A stretch of DNA of 5,124 bases from Nitrospirota bacterium. GTDB lineage: Bacteria; Nitrospirota; Nitrospiria; Nitrospirales; UBA8639. The first letter of the stretch is position 1; the number at the start of each line of letters is the position of its first letter. This document shows, piece after piece, positions 1 to 5,124 of this stretch. Under the pieces are notes generated by a model. That model was not told where the DNA came from. It made no database searches and saw only the letters and a list, made by a program, of their open reading frames with translations. The stretch spans positions 1 through 5,124 of the forward strand of contig JAOUQB010000212.1 of the NCBI GenBank assembly GCA_029879555.1, given 5' to 3'. The translations under genes were made by a program, and so were the position numbers.

Positions 1-1552
1 ATTGTTCCTGACATGCCGCTTTCACCGCCTGAATCGCGCGTCTCTCAGATTCCAACGCTCTCTGAACTCTTGAGTCAGCTTCTTCATTTTTGTACCGGCT
101 TCGTCGACGCCGATCCCACCACCAACCCGCGAGTGTCAAAACCCAAAGGCCCAGCAGCCCTCCAACAACCCAGAGCCAAGGGTTCGACCCGGATAGCAGG
201 GGAGATGGCCCTGATGTCGTAAGGGAAACATCATGTTGACGTGTTCCATCAGATTGAACGGGTTCTGAGAATTGGCTGGGTGGTTGATCAACAACTCTAG
301 CCGATTGGGGTTGAACGTCTCCACGCACCATTAATGTTCTAGCTGGCAATTCCGCCGTTTCCCATCGAGCCTGTTCAATATTCCACCAGGGAATACGAAT
401 GGCGGGAACACTGATTGAACCCGGTTGCGTCGGCACCAGCGCAAATTTTTCCTCCCGCGTGCCCACGACCCAGGTCCCATCAAACCCTGTGGTGGCTTTC
501 GCCTTGTCTGGATAGGTTTTGATAGATCCATATTCTGGCACCGGTAATTCCGGTAATTGTTCTCCACGCAGCCCCTTGGCAAACATCACCACGGTTCTCG
601 TGAGCGGCTCATGCATCTGGATGTTTTCTGTGTCACCTGACCAACTTTCCTTGATCGTGAATTCTTTGGCGGGCAACCACATCTTGCCATTCGTATCTGC
701 GGGCACATCTTTCACCGTGAGTGCCACTTTAGGGCTCCGTATATGAATGGGGCGTGTCGTTTGAAACAAAGACGTGAAAGGGCCGCCGTTCTGGCTGCGC
801 CGTCGATTGTTAAAAAACTGATCCAGTGTCGAGCCTCCGGAGCGTTCATCGGGAATGGACCCAGAAAGCAAGACCGGCGGAATACTTTGCGCCCCAGCTT
901 TCTGAGGAGTGATCGCATAACGGCGCTCGGTCACCTGATATCGGCGACCATCTCGAATCGTTTCAAACGACGCGTCTTTGCCGACTCGTTCGACCATCCC
1001 CCATTCAATTTCAGGATCATCTAACTTCCCCTCTTGAAGAGAAACGGCAGAGACCAAACGAAGCGTCAACAACACTTGGCCTTGCACATAGGGGACATGC
1101 GAATCGACTTCCGCTTCCAGAAAAATATCCCGCTGTGAGTCAGCCCCTGTCATCTGACTAGCCTCCTTCACCGTGACCGATAAAGGAAGGCTTGAGTGAT
1201 TTCCTACTTGAATGGCCGGAATGGTCAACATCCCCGTTCGCTTAGGAGCCAAAGTCGTCACCCACCTCGTCACTGAGGACGTTTTCATATTGACGATACT
1301 CATCTGTTGACTATGACTCGTACCCAACAAGGCAAAATTTTCTTCCAACTTCTGCAAATTTGGTGCATCAGAGGATGAAACCCCCTCGGCTTCAACCACC
1401 AACCGAAAGGTCTCATCAACCATCACCGGATTCCGATCCACATAGGCCTTCACCGCCTGTGCCCAAACAGACGAAACGCCGCTTAATGCGCTTAACACAA
1501 AAATTACCACTGCCCATTTACATATGGCTTGCAAACTCTTCCCCCTCGTCAT
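1..1552 (-). CDS. batD: BatD-like aerotolerance protein, C-terminus cut by window edge
   Basis: The reading frame is open from an ATG at 1552 to the left edge, giving 517 codons with no internal stop. It begins MTRGKSLQAICKW and has a signal peptide of about 32 residues: basic start, hydrophobic core around 12-28, likely cleavage near VWA-QA. Early mature residues AYVDRNPVMVDETFRLVVEA fit the N-terminal beta domain of BatD (oxygen-tolerance family). Further beta-rich repeats follow, with blocks such as RRYAITPQKAGAQSIPPV (211-228) and LVPTQPGSISVPAIRIPWWN (372-391). One membrane helix lies near 458-477, followed by WWWDRRRRSR and a charged cytoplasmic tail that runs off the window. This topology is typical of BatD, a periplasmic, membrane-tethered partner of BatA/B/C; its biochemical role is not established. 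An in-frame TAA sits 15 nt before the ATG and no other start codon lies between, so the start is well fixed. There is no good Shine-Dalgarno. The identification is strong; the symbol rests on family resemblance and the BatB/C gene upstream. Confidence 0.9.
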   Translation of the reverse strand, partial: MTRGKSLQAICKWAVVIFVLSALSGVSSVWAQAVKAYVDRNPVMVDETFRLVVEAEGVSSSDAPNLQKLEENFALLGTSHSQQMSIVNMKTSSVTRWVTTLAPKRTGMLTIPAIQVGNHSSLPLSVTVKEASQMTGADSQRDIFLEAEVDSHVPYVQGQVLLTLRLVSAVSLQEGKLDDPEIEWGMVERVGKDASFETIRDGRRYQVTERRYAITPQKAGAQSIPPVLLSGSIPDERSGGSTLDQFFNNRRRSQNGGPFTSLFQTTRPIHIRSPKVALTVKDVPADTNGKMWLPAKEFTIKESWSGDTENIQMHEPLTRTVVMFAKGLRGEQLPELPVPEYGSIKTYPDKAKATTGFDGTWVVGTREEKFALVPTQPGSISVPAIRIPWWNIEQARWETAELPARTLMVRGDVQPQSARVVDQPPSQFSEPVQSDGTRQHDVSLTTSGPSPLLSGSNPWLWVVGGLLGLWVLTLAGWWWDRRRRSRYKNEEADSRVQRALESERRAIQAVKAACQEQ

Positions 1553-1575
1553 TCCGGCAAGCTGTTAGCCGGAAT
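1551..1575 (-). promoter_or_regulatory. Hairpin spanning the batD start codon
   Basis: A perfect 8-bp inverted repeat (ATTCCGGC at 1551-1558, GCCGGAAT at 1568-1575) has a 9-nt loop. On the batD mRNA the 3' arm ends GCCGGAAU, followed directly by G, so the A and U of the AUG are paired in the stem and the ribosome landing zone is inside the hairpin. No AGGAG-like site is visible upstream. The structure could limit translation initiation or make it depend on ribosomes arriving from upstream. That effect is inferred; only the inverted repeat is seen. Confidence 0.45.
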
Positions 1576-1613
1576 CTCTTACTGCTCTATCCCACACTCA
1601 TGCACTGGTGATG

Positions 1614-1717
1614 GTCTCCCCCCTCTCCCTTCCCTCTCCCCACTAGGGCGAGGGATGTAGAGAACCTGGCCTTGTGGCAAGGCCGAGCAGTGCAGCCGAC
1701 ACCGGAGAAAAGGTGCG
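1614..1717. repeat. Dispersed repeat, short copy A
   Basis: This 104-bp segment matches 2927-3029 in the same orientation, with about 13 substitutions and one 1-nt gap counted by eye. A 29-bp block (1685-1713 versus 2997-3025) is identical. It begins with a C/T-rich hairpin: CCCTCTCCC at 1632-1640, loop CACTA, GGGCGAGGG at 1646-1654, with one internal mismatch. It holds only the left arm (GCCGACACCGG) of the large palindrome present in copy B, so it looks like a shortened copy. It lies between the hydrolase remnant and batD and carries no credible gene. I see no transposase or obvious target-site duplication. A REP/MITE-like intergenic repeat is the best description. Confidence 0.8.
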
Positions 1718-1738
1718 TAATACTTGAATGCCACAAAT

Positions 1739-2089
1739 TCATTGGACCGTTTCCTTTTCCCATGGTTTGACGCCTGCTGTGCGGCCGCAGGGTCGGACGC
1801 TCTCAAAATCTTGCGGAGCTTGTTTGAGCCTTGCGAGTTGGTCCGCTCTCCCTCCCGCGTCCGTCCCTCGATAGGAAATGACAGTCTCGCCTTCCCATCG
1901 GTAAACCTGCGCGTAGAAGTCGCTGTCTTGCCATTCATTATTTTTTGAGTCAGATATAAAAAGGCTGTGATCAAAAAGAAAAGCCGAACCAAGTGATATT
2001 CCTTGATCCAGAACTATTCCAGGGACATACCCACGATTGTAGGCATCCATGGAAAGGATCGATAAAAACAAATCTCGTGACAGTGCCAT
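1739..2089 (-). pseudogene. Lipase-like alpha/beta hydrolase, N-terminal fragment
   Basis: The frame of 116 codons starts at ATG 2089 behind a good ribosome site (GGGGAG, 7 nt spacing). It begins MALSRDLFLSILSMDAYNRG and continues through FYAQVYRWEGETVISYRGTD (58-77). From memory this resembles the start of class-3 lipase-like proteins, where the (F/Y)RGT strand comes shortly before the oxyanion and nucleophile region. Such proteins usually run to several hundred residues. Here resemblance stops near residue 77 and the tail (78-116, RADQLARLKQ... to ETVQ) is unlike a hydrolase. There is no GxSxG nucleophile motif and no catalytic Asp/His region, and neither other minus frame supplies them before the repeat at 1717. 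There is no signal peptide. It follows the anchored protein by 45 bp and was probably cotranscribed with it. Most likely it is a 3'-truncated, inactive gene; a short functional protein cannot be excluded. Confidence 0.65.
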
Positions 2090-2134
2090 AAGATTACTCC
2101 CCTATTAATAGCTATATGAGCAATTCTCTTTCCA

Positions 2135-2836
2135 CTAGTTTCTCTCTCTCGCAGTCTGCATGGTCCGCCAATCCATAAAGTACCGTAGTTTGATACTTTG
2201 ATCAGGGGTTTGATCTCTAATCAGAGGTGCCAATTGTGATCTTGGAATCAAACTTTCCACGTCGTAAAGCCATGGTAAAACGGCCTCAACGCGCCCTTCG
2301 GTCACGGGTTCATCAGTGATTCCTAGGGTGATGCGTTTGAGGGTGACACCTTGCCCAAACGTAGCTGCCAAATCAGAGGGATCCACATTTTTCACCGTCG
2401 TTGAGTCGTTGATATCCATAAAGGTCGCGAGCAATGGATAGTCTTTGGGTGCCACATCGCGGGTCTCTTGTAGTTCGGAAATAATCTTGGCCCATCCTTC
2501 GCCTGTTTGCGACAGCAATCCGTCCATCTTATCCGAAAACACCTTGCTTGCGAGAAAAGCATTGTAGTTCAACAGCGCGAACAGATATCGATTCTTGGGT
2601 AGGTCTATAACTACCGCTTCCCCACGCATCTCCAGTTTCCTCACTGCAGGAACGATTCGAAAGTTTGGATTGCCTGTAACAGTCATGGCCACCACACTTG
2701 AACCGGAATAAAGCTGTCCGTCCACCTCCACTTCCACCGTCATCTTTTGATGCCACGAGTAGGATGGAAAGAAATACAGCCACAGTCCGACAAGTCCACC
2801 CCCCAGCACCATGACGATAATCACCGCCCTCTTCAT
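2135..2836 (-). CDS. Membrane-anchored hypothetical protein beside the hydrolase
   Basis: The protein is 233 residues from the ATG at 2836. The frame also allows GTG at 2845 and TTG at 2848 (up to 237 residues). GAGAAG lies 5 nt before the GTG but 14 nt before the ATG, so the true start may be slightly upstream. Residues 3-22 form one hydrophobic helix after MKR, predicting an N-terminal inner-membrane anchor with the rest outside the cytoplasm. The mature part begins SWHQKMTVEVEVDGQLYSGS and includes RYLFALLNYNAF (83-94), the region YPLLATFMDINDSTTVKNVD (133-152), GVTLKRITLGITDEPVTEGR (163-182) and VLPWL. I recall similar proteins encoded next to class-3-lipase-like genes, but know no established function. 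A partner, chaperone or immunity role for the neighbouring hydrolase is speculation. The frame is intact even though its neighbour is truncated, and it ends 45 bp before the hydrolase start. Confidence 0.85.
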   Translation of the reverse strand: MKRAVIIVMVLGGGLVGLWLYFFPSYSWHQKMTVEVEVDGQLYSGSSVVAMTVTGNPNFRIVPAVRKLEMRGEAVVIDLPKNRYLFALLNYNAFLASKVFSDKMDGLLSQTGEGWAKIISELQETRDVAPKDYPLLATFMDINDSTTVKNVDPSDLAATFGQGVTLKRITLGITDEPVTEGRVEAVLPWLYDVESLIPRSQLAPLIRDQTPDQSIKLRYFMDWRTMQTARERN

Positions 2837-3006
2837 GCCGGGCACCAATTCTTCTCACACGTATTCCTAAAAAGCCATTGGGTTGAATTTCTCGTTCCTC
2901 TATTCCACATCCAGTTCCTAATTGACGTCTCCCCCCTCACCCTTCCCTCTCCCACCAGGGGCGAGGGTTAAGAAATACTGGCCTTGTGGCGAGGCTGAGC
3001 AGTGCA

Positions 3007-3071
3007 GCCGACACCGGAGAAAAGGCGCGCACTGTCTGAGCGTAGCGAGTTTGCGCGCCGCCGGTGTCGGC
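3007..3071. repeat. Nested large palindrome inside copy B
   Basis: The outer arms are perfect over 11 bp: GCCGACACCGG at 3007-3017 and CCGGTGTCGGC at 3061-3071. The inner arms are perfect over 8 bp: GGCGCGCA at 3024-3031 and TGCGCGCC at 3052-3059. They enclose a 20-nt loop, with a 6-nt bulge (AGAAAA) on the left and a single G on the right. The 19 GC-rich pairs could form a stable RNA hairpin from either strand or a cruciform. There is no T-run next to it, so it is not a classical intrinsic terminator, though it could pause polymerase or protect the batBC transcript end. Confidence 0.8.
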
Positions 3072-3120
3072 GAACCGCGCAGGGCACCCGAAGGGCCACG
3101 CCACGGCCAACATGGTTTTG

Positions 3121-3146
3121 GGTCCTTTTGCCGAAACAAAAGGACC
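3121..3146. repeat. Perfect 10-bp hairpin
   Basis: GGTCCTTTTG at 3121-3130 and CAAAAGGACC at 3137-3146 are perfectly complementary, with a 6-nt loop CCGAAA. It forms part of the long repeat B. It may be a recombination or processing signal of the element, or simply a stem in read-through RNA; nothing in the sequence decides between these. Confidence 0.75.
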
Positions 3147-3151
3147 TCGGC

Positions 3152-3171
3152 TGCCGGGACGAACCCCGGCA
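3152..3171. repeat. Perfect 7-bp GC hairpin
   Basis: TGCCGGG at 3152-3158 pairs with CCCGGCA at 3165-3171 across the 6-nt loop ACGAAC. It lies 5 nt to the right of the 3121-3146 hairpin, and the two probably belong to the same repeat module. No T-tract follows on either strand, so I do not call it a terminator. Confidence 0.65.
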
Positions 3172-3226
3172 TCACAGAAAAACGTTTTGGCATTACACGA
3201 TGCACTAATTACTCGTTGGAACTTTA

Positions 3227-3261
3227 CCCTCACCCCAACCCTCTCCCTTAAAGGGCGAGGG
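3227..3261. repeat. Third copy of the C/T-rich hairpin core
   Basis: This 35-bp segment resembles the opening of copies A and B: CCCTCACCCC, then CCCTCTCCC (3239-3247), loop TTAAA and GGGCGAGGG (3253-3261), with the same single internal mismatch. The rest of the long repeat does not follow it. It lies about 45 bp past the batBC stop, so it would be the first hairpin in the transcript after that gene. It could attenuate transcription into the downstream genes, but lacks a following U-run in the minus-strand RNA. Together with copy B it could mark the two ends of a compound repeat at 2927-3261; this is only a possibility. Confidence 0.7.
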
Positions 3262-3305
3262 AGTTAAACATCAGATGGAATAACCAAGAAGAATTCTCGT
3301 TCATC

Positions 3306-5124
3306 TCACCACGGCCTCCCAGACGAATCTACCGCCATTCCTGCTTCCAGCCGCCGCCGATGTTCCAAAAGAAATTTTCGCCGCAACAACCCCCCGGGGT
3401 CATCAGGAATCCGCCGCAACCATTGCTGAAGGGCCTGCTCGGACTTCTGATCTTCTCGCGCTTCCTCCGATTGGGATGCCGAGGCCATCTGTTCTTGAGA
3501 ATCAGGATCCTTCGCGTTCTCCTCGGGAGACGTTTGAGCCATGTCAGATGGATCAGACTTGTCCTTTGGGTCTTGAGAGAGGTTCTGTGATTGAGGCTCT
3601 TTTGATGGCTTGGCGTTGTCTTCCGAATCTTGGGGTGACCCAGAGAAACCCTTCTCCGTTTCTTTTTCATTATTTTGGGAAGCGGGTTGGCCAGGATTCT
3701 TCTCTTGATCGCTCTTCTCGGATTCTTGTTCCTGACCCTGTTGATTTGATTTTTTCCCATCGCCCTTCTGCTGTTGATCACTCGAGGACGAATCTGGGGA
3801 CTGGGAATCGCTTCCCTGAGAAGGGGGCGATTGCTGATCCTCTAGCAATTTCTTGAGGACCTCCAAGTTATGTTGGGCATCGGCATGATCAGGTTGTTGC
3901 GTGAGGGCCGCTTGATAGGAGGCCATCGCTTCGGGATACTTCCCCAGTTTGGCTAACGCATTGCCGCGATTGTAATGACCTTCAGGGGAATCAATTGCGG
4001 AAAAGGCTTGCTCGGCCTGTTCATAGTCTCCTGCCCGATATTGAGCGATGCCCTTCCAATCGGGCTGTTCAAATAAGGTCGCCGCTTTCTTGGGATCGTT
4101 CTGTTCTAAAGCCTTCATCGCTTGTTGATCGGAACGTTCCCACACATTCTCCCAAGAAAACGCATGTCCGGCCTGGGGCAACAACACTAAGGCTAGAACC
4201 ACACCCATCCATCCACGACGAAAGGCTGGAAGGACCACCGCCAATAAAACCACGACCAACCAGGGTCCTTCTTCTCGCCAGATATCCGTTGTGCGTTGAC
4301 TAGACCCGGTGCTTGTCGCAATTGATCCGGGCTTGACTGCAGGTAAGACCACATCCAGATCGCGATCATCTAGGGCTACGGTGGCATATCGACCGCCAGC
4401 CTTACGTGCGGCGGCTTGTAAGGAATGGGGCTCTAATTTCGTGACCACAATGGCTCCGGAATTATCTTTCACAAACCCGCCGGTTTCGGGAATTGGCGCC
4501 CCCTCTTCGGTGCCCACACCCAAGATGGAAATGTGTCTGCCTTTGTTGGCAATATGTTGCATGGTTTCTACGGTCGCTGGATCTGCCTCGCCATCCGTGA
4601 TGAGCAAGAGATCACCACCCGGAATTCCGGCCTGTGCTAATAATTCATGACCCATGTCCAAGGCTACCTCGGGACGACTCCCTTGAACGGGCATGAGATC
4701 GGTTTCTAGGGTTTGCACCAAGGTCCTCATCGTCCGGGCATCATCCGTCAACGGGGAGACCACAAAGGCTTCTCCCGCAAAAATGATCAACGCGGTTTGT
4801 CCTTCTTGGCGGGCCTGAAGAATATCCAGGATTTTGTGTTTGGCACGCGTCAGCCGCGATGGTGCCACATCCTGTGCATCCATCGAGCGCGACACATCCA
4901 GTACCAGCACTAACGCCGATTCGGCACGAAATACCGGTTGCGGTAATTGAGACCACACGGGCCCGGCTAACGCCACCAGGGCTAGGGCCCAAGCCAGTCC
5001 GGCAAGAATCATGGGGCTCTTTGATTTGGTCCCGGGGGTTCCGACCAACGCATGCGGGAGTAAATGCGCATCACACACGGACTCCCACAATTGGGCAGTC
5101 GCCCCTCGTCTGGCGAGAAACACC
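3306..5124 (-). CDS. BatB-BatC fusion: VWA domain plus TPR protein, N-terminus cut by window edge
   Basis: The frame is open from the right edge to the stop at 3306; 605 residues can be read from codon 5123-5121, which is a GTG but probably internal. The first visible stretch (WESVCDAHLLPHAL) is the BatB pre-VWA region, so I estimate a few tens of residues, including a first membrane helix, are missing. Counting from 5123: membrane helix 38-57; VWA domain about 68-265 with a complete metal site, D76-V-S78-R-S80, T126 (SPLTD) and D177 (LLLITDGEAD); hydrophobic segments about 287-301 and 304-320, the second resembling the signal or anchor of a once-separate BatC; TPR-like repeats about 355-420 (YRAGDYEQAEQAF, HYNRGNALAKLGKYPEAMASYQAAL); a Ser/Gln/Glu/Lys/Asp-rich linker 430-565; and the C-terminal signature QWLRRIPDDPGGLLRRKF (567-584). 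BatB and BatC are thought to form a membrane complex with BatA and BatD in stress tolerance. Such fusions are common, so this is not a sequencing artefact. batD would normally follow closely but here starts 1.75 kb away. Confidence 0.92.
   Translation of the reverse strand, partial: VFLARRGATAQLWESVCDAHLLPHALVGTPGTKSKSPMILAGLAWALALVALAGPVWSQLPQPVFRAESALVLVLDVSRSMDAQDVAPSRLTRAKHKILDILQARQEGQTALIIFAGEAFVVSPLTDDARTMRTLVQTLETDLMPVQGSRPEVALDMGHELLAQAGIPGGDLLLITDGEADPATVETMQHIANKGRHISILGVGTEEGAPIPETGGFVKDNSGAIVVTKLEPHSLQAAARKAGGRYATVALDDRDLDVVLPAVKPGSIATSTGSSQRTTDIWREEGPWLVVVLLAVVLPAFRRGWMGVVLALVLLPQAGHAFSWENVWERSDQQAMKALEQNDPKKAATLFEQPDWKGIAQYRAGDYEQAEQAFSAIDSPEGHYNRGNALAKLGKYPEAMASYQAALTQQPDHADAQHNLEVLKKLLEDQQSPPSQGSDSQSPDSSSSDQQQKGDGKKSNQQGQEQESEKSDQEKNPGQPASQNNEKETEKGFSGSPQDSEDNAKPSKEPQSQNLSQDPKDKSDPSDMAQTSPEENAKDPDSQEQMASASQSEEAREDQKSEQALQQWLRRIPDDPGGLLRRKFLLEHRRRLEAGMAVDSSGRPW

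Larger units (their letters stand above)
2927..3171. repeat. Dispersed composite repeat, long copy B
   Basis: The first 103 bp (2927-3029) match copy A at 1614-1717 in the same orientation. This copy continues with structure missing from A: a nested palindrome at 3007-3071 and two compact hairpins at 3121-3146 and 3152-3171. It opens with CCCTCTCCC (2945-2953), loop ACCAG, GGGCGAGGG (2959-2967). Several overlapping frames on both strands stay open across it, but they have no ribosome sites and read like GC-rich palindrome translated, so I call none of them. It sits between batBC and the hypothetical gene. The right boundary is uncertain; I stop at the last hairpin. Mobility is inferred from repetition only, as no transposase or terminal duplication is visible. 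Confidence 0.75.

Noticed and set aside
13..1024. Plus-strand frames of 69-93 codons within batD
   Set aside because: They lie antisense to a continuous 517-codon batD frame with clear family features; none has a supporting motif or ribosome site.
1579..1992. 137-codon minus-strand frame overlapping the hydrolase fragment
   Set aside because: It is out of frame with the recognisable YRGTD hydrolase segment, runs through repeat copy A and has low-complexity Arg/Ser/Gly-rich content without known motifs.
1614..3029. Composite transposon formed by copies A and B
   Set aside because: Neither copy encodes a transposase and I could find no target-site duplication outside them, so only repeat bracketing is claimed.
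3239..3261. Intrinsic terminator for batBC
   Set aside because: The stem is plausible and well placed, but no U-run follows it on the minus-strand transcript, so I list it only as a repeat hairpin.
1614..3261. CRISPR array made of the repeats
   Set aside because: There are only two or three copies, unequal in length and spaced 0.3 to 1.3 kb apart; there is no regular repeat-spacer pattern and no cas gene.
2918..3267. Several overlapping open frames on both strands across the repeat region, up to 109 codons
   Set aside because: They overlap each other on both strands, lack ribosome sites and lie entirely in palindromic repeat sequence; part of one frame reappears in copy A only because the DNA is repeated.
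3329..3781. 150-codon minus-strand frame inside batBC
   Set aside because: It is an out-of-frame reading of the low-complexity linker, rich in Arg and Lys as expected from shifted Glu/Gln/Ser codons; the in-frame reading gives the BatB/C signature.

Overview
The window looks like a piece of a Gram-negative bacterial chromosome of roughly 50% GC (judged by eye). It carries part of a bat (Bacteroides aerotolerance) operon, read entirely from the minus strand. No taxonomic marker is present. The fused BatB-BatC layout and the dispersed CCCTCACCC...GGGCGAGGG repeats would suit Proteobacteria or Nitrospirota, but this is a weak inference.

Layout in transcription order (right to left): (1) 5124-3306, a BatB-BatC fusion made of a von Willebrand factor A domain, two membrane segments, TPRs, a long acidic/Gln/Ser linker and the family's C-terminal signature; its N-terminus lies outside the window. 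(2) 3305-2837, about 470 bp without a gene, full of hairpin-forming repeats. (3) 2836-2135, an N-terminally anchored hypothetical protein. (4) 2089-1739, the N-terminal piece of a lipase-like alpha/beta hydrolase that lacks its catalytic part and is probably a pseudogene. (5) 1738-1553, a short non-coding stretch holding a second, shorter repeat copy and a hairpin over the next start codon. (6) 1552-1, BatD with signal peptide, beta-rich periplasmic region and C-terminal membrane helix; it is open in frame to the window edge and its C-terminus is missing.

BatB/C and BatD normally work together at the inner membrane as an envelope-stress or oxygen-tolerance module, and their genes are usually adjacent. 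Here about 1.75 kb lies between them. The two non-bat genes are bracketed by same-orientation copies of a ~103-bp repeat (1614-1717 and 2927-3029). This suggests that the hydrolase/anchored-protein pair was inserted into the operon and is decaying, or that repeats accumulated around an older insertion. I see no RNA genes, CRISPR array, transposase or phage genes. The most distinctive features are the interrupted operon, the nested palindromes of the larger repeat, and the hairpin over the batD start codon.
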